DNA of 64,000 bases from Pseudomonas sp. A-RE-19 (GCF_019956555.1 NZ_JAHBDQ010000013.1:62001-126000), one strand, 5' to 3'; counted from the stretch's first letter, positions 54,205-63,424 are shown. Notes: generated from the letters alone by a model not told the origin. Made by a program: numbers and translations.

Positions 54205-57117
54205 ATGCCGCTCGCCACGTTGATTCACCGCGCCACTCTGCCCAGCCCGCAGGTGTCTGCGGCGCAAGCGCTTGAGCTGCTGGAAGAGCATTACGGGCTG
54301 AGCGGGCGGTTACAGGCCCTGGGCAGCCAGCAGGATCTCAACTATCGGGTCGACAGTGATCAGGGGCGTTTCGTCCTGAAAATCTGCCGTGGCGATTATT
54401 CGGCGCTGGAGCTGCAAGCTCAGCACGCAGGGCTCAAGCATCTGGCTGAACATTCCGGCGTGCCGGTGCCTCGAGTGATTCCTGCCAAAAACGGCGCAGA
54501 CCTGCTCTCCCTTGAGGTTGGCGGTCAAGCGGTGCATGTACGCCTGCTCGATTACATCGACGGACAATCACTGACGCACATCGATCATCTGAGCCATTCA
54601 GTGGTTGCCGGTTTCGGTCGGCTCTGCGGCGAAATGGACCTGGCGCTGGCCGGTTTCGATCACCCCGGCCTTGAGCGCATCCTTCAATGGGACGCTCGCC
54701 ACGCCAACGCATTGATCGCGCATTTGCTGCCGGTCATCAAGGACGACCAGCAACGCGGGCTGATCGCCGATGTGGCCGAACGCGCCTGGCACCACTTGCA
54801 GCCGCTGATGGATAAGCTGCCGGTGCAGGCGATTCACATGGACATCACCGACGACAACGTGGTCTGGCAGCGGGATTCGCAGCGCCAATGGCAGTTGCAG
54901 GGCGTGATCGATTTCGGTGACTTGGTCCGTACCTGGCGGATCACCGATCTGTCGGTGACTTGCGCCGCGTTGCTGCACCATGCCGATGGCGATCCGTTTT
55001 GCATTTTGCCGGCGGTTCGGGCTTATCACGCGGTCAATCCGTTGCAGCATGAAGAGTTGCTGGCGCTCTGGCCGCTGATCGTTGCCCGCTCGGTGGTGCT
55101 GGTGCTGAGTGGCGAACAGCAGGTCAGCATTGACCCGGACAATCAGTACAGTGGCGGCAACCTGACCCATGAGTGGGAAATTTTCCGCGTCGCCACCTCC
55201 GTGCCGCTGGAGTTGATGGAGGCTGCGATTCTTACCGCGGTCGGCCAAAACCTGCCGAGCATCGGCAGCGAAGGTTTCGCGCCATTGTTGCCAAGTCTGG
55301 TGGGGCGTGAATTTGCCTTGATTGATCTGGGCGTGCTCAGCCCGCATTTCGAGGCCGGTAACTGGGAGCAAGAGGGAATCGACCAGCGTCTGCTGACTGA
55401 GGCCGCCGCCGCTCATGGTCTGGCGGCCAGTCGTTATGGGCAATACCGGTTGTCTCGCACCCGGCCGGACCATGCCTGCGAACCGGACACATGCCCATTG
55501 CACGTAGAGCTGCGAGTGCCCCACGGCACGACGGTCGAATCGCCGTTTGCCGGAGTGATCCACCAGCCGGCGGAGGGTGTGCTGCAACTGGATGGCCCGC
55601 AACTGAGTGTGCGGCTGTGGGGGGTGACGCCGTCGCTGCACACGGGCGCAGCGCTGGTCAAAGGCCAGGTACTGGGTTCGGTCAGCGGGCCGTTGATCGT
55701 GCAGTTGTGGCGGAGCGCTCAGCTCGATGCACCGTTGTTTTGCACGCCTTCGCGCGCGGCAGCCTGGCAGGCGTTATGCCCTTCACCCGCCGTGTTATTG
55801 GGACTGGCCTGCGATGCAGAAGAGGAACTCGACCCGCAGACATTGCTGGCCCGTCGTGACGCCAGTTTCGCTCGCTCCCAAAAACACTATTACGTCGACC
55901 CGCCGCGTATCGAGCGCGGCTGGCGCAATCACCTGATCGACATGCAGGGCCGCTCCTATCTCGACATGCTCAACAACGTCGCGGTCCTGGGTCATGGCCA
56001 TCCGCGCATGGCCGCCGTCGCCAGCCGGCAGTGGTCGTTGCTCAACACCAACTCGCGTTTTCACTATGCGGCGATTGCCGAGTTTTCCGAGCGCCTGTTG
56101 AAGCTGGCACCGGACAACATGGATCGCGTATTTCTGGTCAACAGCGGCACTGAGGCCAATGATTTGGCAATCCGTCTGGCCTGGGCCTACAGCGGTGGTC
56201 GCGACATGCTCAGCGTGTTGGAGGCTTATCACGGCTGGTCAGTGGCGGCGGATGCGGTCTCGACCTCGATTGCCGACAACCCCAAGGCCTTGAGCAGCCG
56301 TCCGGACTGGGTACATCCGGTGACTGCGCCGAACACCTATCGCGGAGAGTTCCGCGGCCTCGATAGCGCGCCGGACTATGTGCGCAGCGTCGAGCACAAC
56401 CTGGCGAAAATCGCCGAACAGAAACGCCAGTTAGCCGGTTTCATCTGCGAGCCGGTGTACGGCAATGCCGGCGGTATCTCGCTGCCGCCGGGCTATTTGC
56501 AGCAGGTCTATGCGCTGGTCCGCGCTCAGGGCGGGGTGTGTATCGCCGACGAAGTGCAGGTCGGTTACGGCCGCATGGGCAACTTCTTCTGGGGCTTCGA
56601 GGAGCAGGGCGTGGTGCCGGACATCATCACCATGGCCAAAGGCATGGGTAACGGCCAGCCGTTGGGTGCGGTGATCACTCGCCGGGAAATCGCTGAAGCG
56701 CTGGAGGCCGAGGGTTACTTCTTCTCGTCGGCCGGCGGCAGCCCGGTCAGCTGCCGGATCGGCATGGCGGTGCTGGATGTGATGGAGGAAGAAAAACTCT
56801 GGGAAAATGCCCAGGTCGTGGGCGGGTATTTCAAGGAACGTCTTGAAGCGTTGATCGACCGGCATCCGTTGGTGGGGGCGGTGCATGGTTCCGGCTTCTA
56901 CCTGGGCGTGGAGTTGATCCGCAATCGCGAAACCCTTGAGCCGGCAACCGAAGAAACCACGGCACTGTGCGATCGCCTTCGTGAGTTGGGGATCTTCATG
57001 CAGCCGACGGGTGACTACCTGAACATCCTCAAGATCAAACCGCCCATGGTCACGTCGCGTCAGAGCGTGGATTTCTTTGTCGACATGCTGTCCAAAGTTC
57101 TCGAAGAAGGGTTGTAA
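54205..57117 (+). CDS. Fusion: APH-type kinase, M23/lipoyl-like domain and class III aminotransferase
   Basis: 970 residues. Residues about 1-340 are an aminoglycoside-phosphotransferase-like kinase with the catalytic IHMDITDDNVVW (His211, Asp213, Asn218). Residues about 425-525 are a beta-rich domain (HGTTVESPFAGVIH, GAALVKGQVLGSV) like M23 or biotinyl carriers. Residues about 540-970 are a class III PLP aminotransferase with the Schiff-base lysine Lys812 (ITMAKGMGNGQPLGAVIT) and DEVQVGYGRMG. Such fusions pair a kinase with a phospholyase: a substrate is phosphorylated, then its phosphate eliminated, as for hydroxylysine or phosphoethanolamine in animals. AGGGG precedes the ATG. Substrate unknown here; it neighbours agmatine genes. 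Confidence 0.85.
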   Translation: MPLATLIHRATLPSPQVSAAQALELLEEHYGLSGRLQALGSQQDLNYRVDSDQGRFVLKICRGDYSALELQAQHAGLKHLAEHSGVPVPRVIPAKNGADLLSLEVGGQAVHVRLLDYIDGQSLTHIDHLSHSVVAGFGRLCGEMDLALAGFDHPGLERILQWDARHANALIAHLLPVIKDDQQRGLIADVAERAWHHLQPLMDKLPVQAIHMDITDDNVVWQRDSQRQWQLQGVIDFGDLVRTWRITDLSVTCAALLHHADGDPFCILPAVRAYHAVNPLQHEELLALWPLIVARSVVLVLSGEQQVSIDPDNQYSGGNLTHEWEIFRVATSVPLELMEAAILTAVGQNLPSIGSEGFAPLLPSLVGREFALIDLGVLSPHFEAGNWEQEGIDQRLLTEAAAAHGLAASRYGQYRLSRTRPDHACEPDTCPLHVELRVPHGTTVESPFAGVIHQPAEGVLQLDGPQLSVRLWGVTPSLHTGAALVKGQVLGSVSGPLIVQLWRSAQLDAPLFCTPSRAAAWQALCPSPAVLLGLACDAEEELDPQTLLARRDASFARSQKHYYVDPPRIERGWRNHLIDMQGRSYLDMLNNVAVLGHGHPRMAAVASRQWSLLNTNSRFHYAAIAEFSERLLKLAPDNMDRVFLVNSGTEANDLAIRLAWAYSGGRDMLSVLEAYHGWSVAADAVSTSIADNPKALSSRPDWVHPVTAPNTYRGEFRGLDSAPDYVRSVEHNLAKIAEQKRQLAGFICEPVYGNAGGISLPPGYLQQVYALVRAQGGVCIADEVQVGYGRMGNFFWGFEEQGVVPDIITMAKGMGNGQPLGAVITRREIAEALEAEGYFFSSAGGSPVSCRIGMAVLDVMEEEKLWENAQVVGGYFKERLEALIDRHPLVGAVHGSGFYLGVELIRNRETLEPATEETTALCDRLRELGIFMQPTGDYLNILKIKPPMVTSRQSVDFFVDMLSKVLEEGL

Positions 57118-57128
57118 ACACATACCCC

Positions 57129-57218
57129 TGTGGGAGCGAGCCTGCTCGCGAAAGCGGTCGAACATGCAATATTGATGTCGACTGACCCACCGCTATCGCG
57201 AGCAGGCTCGCTCCCACA
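57129..57218. repeat. REPIN (GCGAGCAGGCTCGCTCC type)
   Basis: Perfect inverted arms at 57129-57150 and 57197-57218, starting 12 bp after the fusion gene stop. Confidence 0.92.
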
Positions 57219-57242
57219 AGGGAACGCGTTAAATTCGATTGT

Positions 57243-57316
57243 TATCGGCTTTAACTGAATTATTTTTGACTGCTGGAATATTTATCGCTTTAAAAGCCGA
57301 TTTTTATCGGCTATAA
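57243..57316 (+). promoter_or_regulatory. Repeated TATCGGCT boxes upstream of aguB
   Basis: Direct TATCGGCTTTAA at 57243, an inverted AAAGCCGAT ending near 57301, and TATCGGCTATAA at 57305. The last two form the hairpin AGCCGAT-TTTT-ATCGGCT. They lie 105-180 bp before the aguB start and probably bind a regulator. The P. aeruginosa regulator AguR is not encoded here. Confidence 0.45.
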
Positions 57317-57421
57317 AGTCGCCACTGCCCACGGTGTGGATGAGCCGCGCCCGGTGCTGCCTCTTTCTGTCATCGGTCGATGCCACCCTCGACCCTCAAG
57401 CGTTTGCCCAGGAGATGATTC

Positions 57422-58300
57422 ATGAGCCGTATCGTTACCGTCGCCGCTACCCAGATGGCTTGTTCCTGGGACCTTGAAGCCAATATCGAGACCGCTGAAA
57501 AGCTGGTCCGTGAGGCCGCGGCGAAAGGCGCGCAAATCATCCTGATCCAGGAGCTGTTCGAAGCGCCGTACTTCTGCCAGAAGCCGAACCCTGATTACCT
57601 GCAGCTGGCCACGACCGTTGAAGACAACGTCGCCATCAAGCACTTCCAGAAAGTCGCCAAAGAGCTGCAAGTGGTGCTGCCAATCAGCTTCTACGAACTG
57701 GCCGGCCGTGCACGTTTCAACAGCATCGCGATCATCGATGCCGACGGCAGCAACCTCGGGATTTATCGTAAAAGCCATATCCCGGATGGCCCTGGCTACC
57801 ACGAAAAGTACTACTTCAACCCGGGCGATACCGGCTTCAAAGTCTGGAACACCCGTTACGCGAAAATCGGCGTGGGCATCTGCTGGGATCAGTGGTTCCC
57901 TGAGTGCGCCCGCAGCATGGCGCTGCAAGGCGCGCAAATCCTGTTCTACCCGACCGCCATCGGCAGCGAGCCACACGACAAGAGCATTTCGTCCCGTGAT
58001 CACTGGCAGCGCGTGCAACAAGGCCACGCCGGCGCCAACCTGATGCCGCTGATCGCCAGCAACCGCATCGGCAACGAAGAGCAGGACGGCTACGACATTA
58101 CCTTCTACGGCTCGTCATTCATTGCCAACCAGTTTGGCGAGAAAGTCCAAGAGCTGAATGAAACAGAAGAAGGCATTCTGGTTCACAGCTTCGACCTCGA
58201 TGAGCTGGAGCACATTCGCAGCGCCTGGGGCTCGTTCCGTGACCGTCGCCCGAACCTGTACGGCGCGATCAAAACCCTCGACGGTTCCCTGGAGTCCTGA
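57422..58300 (+). CDS. aguB: N-carbamoylputrescine amidase AguB
   Basis: Nitrilase-fold enzyme, 292 residues, hydrolysing N-carbamoylputrescine to putrescine, CO2 and ammonia. The catalytic triad is visible: Glu44 (LIQELFEAPYF), Lys117 (GIYRKSHIPDGPGYHEKYYF) and Cys154 (VGICWDQWFPE). AGGAG lies 7 nt before the ATG. It precedes aguA by only 3 nt, giving the complete agmatine-to-putrescine route. Confidence 0.94.
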   Translation: MSRIVTVAATQMACSWDLEANIETAEKLVREAAAKGAQIILIQELFEAPYFCQKPNPDYLQLATTVEDNVAIKHFQKVAKELQVVLPISFYELAGRARFNSIAIIDADGSNLGIYRKSHIPDGPGYHEKYYFNPGDTGFKVWNTRYAKIGVGICWDQWFPECARSMALQGAQILFYPTAIGSEPHDKSISSRDHWQRVQQGHAGANLMPLIASNRIGNEEQDGYDITFYGSSFIANQFGEKVQELNETEEGILVHSFDLDELEHIRSAWGSFRDRRPNLYGAIKTLDGSLES

Positions 58301-58303
58301 ACC

Positions 58304-59410
58304 ATGACCACTTTGAACAGCACCCCTCGCACCGACGGCTTTTACATGCCAGCCGAATGGGCTCCACAGACACAGGCCTGGATGGTCTGGCCCGAGCGCC
58401 CGGACAACTGGCGCCTGGGCGGCAAGCCGGCGCAAGCCGCCCACGTGGCGGTGGCCAAGGCCATCGCGCGTTTTGAACCGGTGACCGTGGCGGTCTCCGC
58501 TGGCCAGTACGAAAATGCGCGTGCCCGTCTCGACGTGCCGAATATTCGTTTGGTAGAGATGTCCAGCGATGACGCCTGGGTCCGGGATACCGGCCCGACA
58601 TTCGTCATCAATAATCGCGGTGAAGTCCGTGGCGTGGATTGGGACTTCAATGCCTGGGGCGGTTTCGACGGGGGTCTGTATTCGCCGTGGAACCGTGACT
58701 CGCAGGTGGCGGGCAAGATTCTCGAAATCGAGCGCAGCCCGCGTTACCGCACAGAGGGTTTCGTGCTCGAAGGCGGCTCGATTCATGTCGATGGCGAAGG
58801 CACCTTGATCACCACCGAAGAGTGCCTGCTCAACCGCAATCGCAACCCGCACATGGACCGTGCGCAAATCGAAGCGGTGCTCAGCGCCAATCTGGCTGTG
58901 GATAAAATCATCTGGCTGCCGGATGGTTTGTTCAACGACGAAACCGACGGCCATGTGGATAACTTCTGCTGCTACGTGCGTCCGGGCGAAGTACTGCTGG
59001 CCTGGACCGACGATCCGCAGGACCCGAACTACCCGCGCTGCCAGGCGGCAATGAACGTGCTGCAAAACAGCACCGATGCCAAGGGTCGCCCGTTCACGGT
59101 GCACAAAATGCCGATTCCGGGGCCGCTGTATGCCACCGAAGAAGAGTGCGCAGGCGTGGATCCGGTAGACGGCACTCAGGAGCGCAATCCAACCGTTCGT
59201 CTGGCCGGCTCCTATGTGAACTTCCTGATCGTCAACGGCGGCATCATCGCGCCAAGCTTCGACGACCCGCTCGACGGTCCGGCCAAAGAGATTTTGCAGA
59301 ACCTGTTCCCGCAGCACGAAGTGGTCATGGTGCCTGGCCGAGAATTGTTACTGGGAGGCGGTAACATCCACTGCCTTACCCAACAACAGCCCGCGCCGCA
59401 CAAGGAGTGA
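58304..59410 (+). CDS. aguA: Agmatine deiminase AguA
   Basis: 368 residues, converts agmatine to N-carbamoylputrescine and ammonia. Family features: [20 protein letters not shown] at the N-terminus, [24 protein letters not shown], and the catalytic Cys357 in GGGNIHC. Second gene of aguBA. A terminator follows at 59481. Confidence 0.94.
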   Translation: MTTLNSTPRTDGFYMPAEWAPQTQAWMVWPERPDNWRLGGKPAQAAHVAVAKAIARFEPVTVAVSAGQYENARARLDVPNIRLVEMSSDDAWVRDTGPTFVINNRGEVRGVDWDFNAWGGFDGGLYSPWNRDSQVAGKILEIERSPRYRTEGFVLEGGSIHVDGEGTLITTEECLLNRNRNPHMDRAQIEAVLSANLAVDKIIWLPDGLFNDETDGHVDNFCCYVRPGEVLLAWTDDPQDPNYPRCQAAMNVLQNSTDAKGRPFTVHKMPIPGPLYATEEECAGVDPVDGTQERNPTVRLAGSYVNFLIVNGGIIAPSFDDPLDGPAKEILQNLFPQHEVVMVPGRELLLGGGNIHCLTQQQPAPHKE

Positions 59411-59480
59411 GTGAGGACGTAACAGCTTGAGTTGATTGAAGAATCGATTGAGCAACGATTTTGTCTCCTCGTTTCGCAGA

Positions 59481-59514
59481 AAGCCCGCAGCCCATCAGGA
59501 CTGTGGGCTTTTTT
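59481..59514 (+). terminator. Rho-independent terminator of aguBA
   Basis: AAGCCCGCAG, loop, CTGTGGGCTTTTTT: a 9 bp stem (one wobble) with a T run, about 70 nt after the aguA stop. Confidence 0.88.
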
Positions 59515-59655
59515 GTATCCACTTATCGACACTTCGAAAACATTGGCACAGCTCTTGTATCTTCGATGGGGCAACACGGGGAGGGAGAGAACTTCGATGT
59601 TCTGTCATAAACCTTGGATAAGTTAGCCGCTCACAAACCAGGAGAGAGCGCTGAG

Positions 59656-59868
59656 ATGAACGCCGAAATGAACGTCGTGAGCGAGCGGGCACTGCATCCC
59701 CTGGCAGTTAACAGCGAATCGCTCCAGGTCTTGGCGCAATGGTTGAAGTCCAATGGAACGCGTCAGATCAGGGAACCTGATCCGCGCCGGATGATGATCG
59801 AGCGCTACCCCGCTGGTTTATTCAGCGAGGCGGAACTGGAAGCATTGTGGGATGTGATGGAAGGATAA
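59656..59868 (+). CDS. Small hypothetical protein
   Basis: 70 residues from the ATG at 59656, with AGGAG 11 nt upstream. The C-terminal half (PDPRRMMIERYPAGLFSEAE, LEALWDVMEG) is acidic and helical. No signal or membrane segment, no recognised family. It has its own terminator at 59892, supporting a real gene. Confidence 0.7.
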   Translation: MNAEMNVVSERALHPLAVNSESLQVLAQWLKSNGTRQIREPDPRRMMIERYPAGLFSEAELEALWDVMEG

Positions 59869-59891
59869 GAAGAAAAACAACGGATTGATAA

Positions 59892-59920
59892 AAGCGCTGC
59901 CGGGAAGGTGGCGCTTTTTT
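59892..59920 (+). terminator. Rho-independent terminator
   Basis: AGCGCTGCC-GGGAA-GGTGGCGCTTTTTT: 9 bp stem including two G-T pairs, followed by T6, 23 nt after the small gene's stop. Confidence 0.8.
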
Positions 59921-59962
59921 ATGTCTGTTGGAAAAGTTGGCGTTTGTTATGACGTCAGGATC

Positions 59963-60027
59963 AAAAGATCGCAGCCTGCGGCAGCTCCTACATAGATCGG
60001 CGTAGGAGCTGCCGCAGGCTGCGATCT
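59963..60027. repeat. REPIN (GATCGCAGCCTGCGGCAGCTCC type)
   Basis: Inverted arms 59963-59991 and 60002-60027 with a very short loop, between the small gene and the DsbA-like gene. The remaining bases up to 60175 hold only the next promoter. Confidence 0.92.
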
Positions 60028-60175
60028 CTTGATCTTAAAAACTGTAAGTATCGGTCGAAGGGGCATTCGACCGATCCATGAAACAGACTGGAAGCCATTC
60101 CAGCGTTTTTCCGAAACTGTCTGGGGATTAATCTGCCGGCATTGAGTTTTCCTACTTTATTGCCGGAGTCTTCCC

Positions 60176-60847
60176 ATGATCCTTCACTACATTTACGACC
60201 CGTTGTGCGGCTGGTGCTACGGCGCCAAACCGCTGATGCAAGCAGCCCAAGCCGTGTTGCCGGTGATCGGCCACGGCGGCGGCATGATGACCGGTGCCAA
60301 CCGCCAGACGGTTTCGCCACAACTGCGCAACTACGTGATGCCCCACGACCGACGCATCGCCGAGTACACCGGCCAGCCGTTTGGCGAGGCATATTTTGAG
60401 GGTTTGCTGCGTGATGAGACGGCGGTGTTCGATTCCGCGCCGCCGATTGCCGCTGTACTGGCAGCCGAGCAGATCGCTGGACGCGGCCTTGAATTGCTGG
60501 GGCGTTTGCAGTCGGCTCATTACGTGGAGGGTCGACGCATCGCTGACGAAGCCGTTCTGCTGGAACTCGCCATACAAATCGGTCTTGAACCTGAGGCCTT
60601 TCAACAGGCGTTTAAGGAAGCCGACACTGCTCGCCATATCAAGGACAGTCGCGCACTCTTGGCCAACGTCGGCGGTCAGGGCTTCCCGACCTTCGCGTTG
60701 GAGCAGGATGGCCAGTTCACTCTGATCGATATCGGCCCTTGGCTGGGCAAGCCGCAATCCTTCGCCCAATGGTTGAGCCAGTCACTTACAGCAAAAGAGT
60801 CTTCATCCGCGTTTCAAGCCTGTGGCCTCGACGGCTGCGCCCATTGA
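60176..60847 (+). CDS. DsbA-family (FrnE-like) protein
   Basis: 223 residues with the thioredoxin-fold active site CGWC (Cys11 to Cys14) at the very N-terminus (YIYDPLCGWCYGA) and no signal peptide, so it acts in the cytoplasm. The conserved cis-proline loop appears as GGQGFPTFALEQDG. It ends with CGLDGCAH, whose extra cysteine pair could take part in redox exchange. GGAG precedes the ATG. Followed after 17 bp by the NTF2-like gene. Confidence 0.85.
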   Translation: MILHYIYDPLCGWCYGAKPLMQAAQAVLPVIGHGGGMMTGANRQTVSPQLRNYVMPHDRRIAEYTGQPFGEAYFEGLLRDETAVFDSAPPIAAVLAAEQIAGRGLELLGRLQSAHYVEGRRIADEAVLLELAIQIGLEPEAFQQAFKEADTARHIKDSRALLANVGGQGFPTFALEQDGQFTLIDIGPWLGKPQSFAQWLSQSLTAKESSSAFQACGLDGCAH

Positions 60848-60864
60848 ATTCATCTGGAGACATC

Positions 60865-61260
60865 ATGGACAACCTGAGCCTGATCAAAAGCACCTACGAA
60901 GGCGCCAACTCCCAGGAGAACGCGCGCAATACCGCTGCGGCGCTGGCCGATAACGCTCGCTGGACCGAAGCGGCGGGTTTCCCCTACGCCGGCACCTATG
61001 TCGGTTTCGACGCTATCGTCGAAAACGTCTTCAAGCGCTTGGCCACCGAGTGGGAAGATTTTCAGTTCACGGTCGAGAATTACGTCGCACAGGGCGACAA
61101 GGTGTTTGCCTACGGCAACTACAGCGGAATCTACAAAGCCACCGGCCGCCCGATGAATGCACGGGTCGCTCACTTGTGGACCCTGGCCGACGGCAAAGTC
61201 ACGCATTTCGAACAATTCGTCGACAGCCACACTGTGCAATTGGCTATCGCTGACAAGTGA
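60865..61260 (+). CDS. NTF2-like (SnoaL/ketosteroid isomerase-like) protein
   Basis: 131 residues from the ATG at 60865 with TGGAGA upstream. The pattern (LIKSTYEGANSQENARNTAA, VGFDAIVENVFKRL, AHLWTLADGKVTHFEQFVDS) is that of the NTF2-like superfamily, which contains enzymes and stress proteins without a common activity. Cotranscribed with the DsbA-like gene. Function unknown. Confidence 0.82.
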   Translation: MDNLSLIKSTYEGANSQENARNTAAALADNARWTEAAGFPYAGTYVGFDAIVENVFKRLATEWEDFQFTVENYVAQGDKVFAYGNYSGIYKATGRPMNARVAHLWTLADGKVTHFEQFVDSHTVQLAIADK

Positions 61261-61301
61261 TTTCTTGGACGATTTTCGCCTGTTTACAGACAGACTCGAT
61301 A

Positions 61302-61328
61302 AAAAAACCGACTGGTTCGGTTTTTTTT
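61302..61328 (+). terminator. Terminator after the DsbA/NTF2-like operon
   Basis: AAACCGA-CTGGT-TCGGTTT stem flanked by A and T8 runs, 41 nt after the NTF2-like stop. Confidence 0.88.
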
Positions 61329-61468
61329 CGCCTCATGACTCTGGAAAAAACACTGAAAACTGCTGTTTTCGATCGTAAAAAGTCGAATTAAAGCAACTTC
61401 ATACTGCGTTTAAAACAGCGCTTGATATGCCTGAAATTCTTTCTCATGTGCCGCAAAACCTGCACCTA

Positions 61469-61502
61469 CTAGATTAGGCCGCTAAATGTAGCGGAGACCT
61501 AG
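61469..61502 (+). promoter_or_regulatory. Hairpin covering the ribosome binding site of the dioxygenase gene
   Basis: CTAG, then CCGCT (61479-61483), loop AAATGT, AGCGG (61490-61494), then CTAG at 61499-61502. The right arm includes the first bases of the GGAG ribosome binding site (61493-61496), 8 nt before the ATG at 61505. Folding would hide the site, so it could control translation; as DNA it could be an operator. Confidence 0.5.
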
Positions 61503-61504
61503 TA

Positions 61505-62251
61505 ATGATCGTTTTGAACAAAGAAGTTGGCGAATCGCTACGGCGCGACAAATATGTCAACGTCCAGGGAGCTGACTTCAATCTGTTCGGTCATTTTTCC
61601 GACTTCGTCAGATTGACCAAAAGTTGGGAAACCATGGAGCCGGACAGCTATTACGGTCAGGCCGATGCGGGCATGCGTTTCCGTCGTTACAGCGATTTCG
61701 AATACAACCCGGTCACCCGTGAGTTGAAGCAGCTGGAACACCGCGCCTACGTGCAATCGAAGGCCAACAACAGCTATGTCGGCGGACTGGAGCGGCACTT
61801 CCAGGACTTCTCCAATGAAGTCATCAATTCGCCGGTGATGCGTAGCCTCATCGATGCAGATTTCGAGGTGTACAAAAACGTATTGCCGCAGGAGTTGCAC
61901 GACGAAATCTGGCAATGCCAGATCCATCAGATCCGCATCGAGATCAAGCCAGGCAAGCAACTGGAAATTACCCCTGAAGGTATTCATTGCGACGGTTATC
62001 CGTTCAGCGGTGTGCATTTCTGGGGCCGCTACAACGTGGAAGGGGCGGAGAGCCGTTTGTATTCGGCCCAAGAGGAACAGTTGGCGGCGACGACCTATAT
62101 GGAAATCCTCGACACCACCTACTTCCTCGATCGCGAGATGCGTCACTACGTGACACCGGCACGCAACACCCATGCTCACGAAATGGCCTATCGGCAAATT
62201 CTGGCCATTTCCTTCTCGCGGCCCGGGACCGCTTTCGACATTGTTCGCTGA
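61505..62251 (+). CDS. 2-oxoglutarate/Fe(II) dioxygenase, amino acid hydroxylase type
   Basis: 248 residues, resembling the 2OG-Fe_Oxy_2 (PF10014) family that includes L-isoleucine 4-hydroxylase. Iron ligands are His161 and Asp163 (EGIHCDGYPF) with the distal His223 or His225 (NTHAHEM) and Arg230 for 2-oxoglutarate. It heads an operon with a GNAT acetyltransferase and an AzlCD exporter of branched-chain amino acids, so a free amino acid is the likely substrate. The exact amino acid and position are unknown. Its leader has a hairpin over the ribosome binding site. Confidence 0.83.
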   Translation: MIVLNKEVGESLRRDKYVNVQGADFNLFGHFSDFVRLTKSWETMEPDSYYGQADAGMRFRRYSDFEYNPVTRELKQLEHRAYVQSKANNSYVGGLERHFQDFSNEVINSPVMRSLIDADFEVYKNVLPQELHDEIWQCQIHQIRIEIKPGKQLEITPEGIHCDGYPFSGVHFWGRYNVEGAESRLYSAQEEQLAATTYMEILDTTYFLDREMRHYVTPARNTHAHEMAYRQILAISFSRPGTAFDIVR

Positions 62252-62264
62252 ACAGCTAGACCCC

Positions 62265-62711
62265 ATGATGCACATCGCCGAGTGCTCTGCACCGGTGATG
62301 CTGCAGCGCGCGACGGCCAAGGATGCCCAATGCCTGGAGCGCTTCTTTCGGCAATTCGAAGAAGTGTCGTTTTGTGAATGGCAGGACGCCAAATGCCTGC
62401 GCGGCGTGTTGGTGCAGCAAACCACCACCGCATTCCTCGCGCTCGATGTTCGTGGCGAAGTGGTCGGCGCGGTGTTGGGCGGCATGCTCGGCAGCCGTGG
62501 CACCATCAATCACTTGGCGGTGAGCCCGGTGTATCGCAGCCAGGGCGTTGGTCAGCGCTTGGTGGAAGCGGCGTCGGCAGACATGAAACGGGTGGGTGTG
62601 CTGCGGATGTTCCTGTTCGTCGACGATGCTAACCTTGCCGGCAAACGTTTTTGGAGTGCCCAGGGTTTTTGCGAGCCGCGCGGCGAAACTACCTTTGAGA
62701 GGGACCTATGA
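62265..62711 (+). CDS. GNAT-family N-acetyltransferase
   Basis: 148 residues from the ATG at 62265 (ATG at 62268 also possible); the ribosome binding site is poor, so it may depend on coupling with the dioxygenase gene 13 bp upstream. The acetyl-CoA loop is visible as VSPVYRSQGVGQRLV (about 85-99), with RGTINHLAV before it and RFWSAQGF near the end. Overlaps azlC by 4 nt. It may acetylate the hydroxylated amino acid. Substrate unknown. Confidence 0.82.
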   Translation: MMHIAECSAPVMLQRATAKDAQCLERFFRQFEEVSFCEWQDAKCLRGVLVQQTTTAFLALDVRGEVVGAVLGGMLGSRGTINHLAVSPVYRSQGVGQRLVEAASADMKRVGVLRMFLFVDDANLAGKRFWSAQGFCEPRGETTFERDL

Positions 62712-63424
62712 ATGAGACGTCCAGCAGCCAGCCGCTGATGGTCGAGCCCCAGCCCTCGCGCACGTTCGCTGAAGCCAGCCCGGTGATTGCGGGCTACTTC
62801 ACGGTGTCGTTTGTGTTCGGTTTGATGGCCGTCAATGCCGGGTTGCCCGTGTGGCTGCCCGTTGCGATGTGCCTGTTCGTGTACGCCGGTGCTTCGCAGT
62901 TCGCTGCCCTGGCGCTGATCTCCAGTGGTGCGTCGCTGACCACCATCATCCTCACCACTTTTCTGATCAACGCGCGGCACATGCTGATGTCGGTCTACAT
63001 GGCCAAGGCCTTGCAGGCGATGGGGCTCAGTCGTCTCGAGCGGTGGTGTTACGCCGGTGGGCTGACCGATGAATCGTTCGCCTTCCACAGCGTCAAACTG
63101 GGCAAGGGTTCGCCGGTCAATGTGCGTTACCTGATCGGCTTCAATCTGTATTGCCACACGTCGTGGGTGCTGGGCGGTTTGCTGGGCGCGATCTGCGCGC
63201 AGTACGCGGCGCACCTGATCAAATATCAGCTCGACTATGCGCTGACCGCGATGATGCTCTACGTGTTGGTGTCGCTCTGCAACACTCGCAACAAGCTGAT
63301 CGCTGCACTGGCCGCGGTCGCCTGCATGGGCGTCCTGAGCCTGATCGGCAACTCACCCTTCAACGTATTCATCGCCACATTCGTGGGCTGCGGAGTGGGT
63401 GTATGCCTGACCAAACGTTCCTGA
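62708..63424 (+). CDS. azlC: AzlC-family branched-chain amino acid exporter subunit
   Basis: 238 residues with about five to six membrane spans (GYFTVSFVFGLMAVNAGLPV, FVYAGASQFAALALISSG, INARHMLMSVYMAK are AzlC family blocks). AzlC and AzlD together export branched-chain amino acids in bacteria. Overlaps the acetyltransferase by 4 nt and azlD by 22 bp, so the four genes form one tight unit. Confidence 0.9.
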   Translation: MNETSSSQPLMVEPQPSRTFAEASPVIAGYFTVSFVFGLMAVNAGLPVWLPVAMCLFVYAGASQFAALALISSGASLTTIILTTFLINARHMLMSVYMAKALQAMGLSRLERWCYAGGLTDESFAFHSVKLGKGSPVNVRYLIGFNLYCHTSWVLGGLLGAICAQYAAHLIKYQLDYALTAMMLYVLVSLCNTRNKLIAALAAVACMGVLSLIGNSPFNVFIATFVGCGVGVCLTKRS

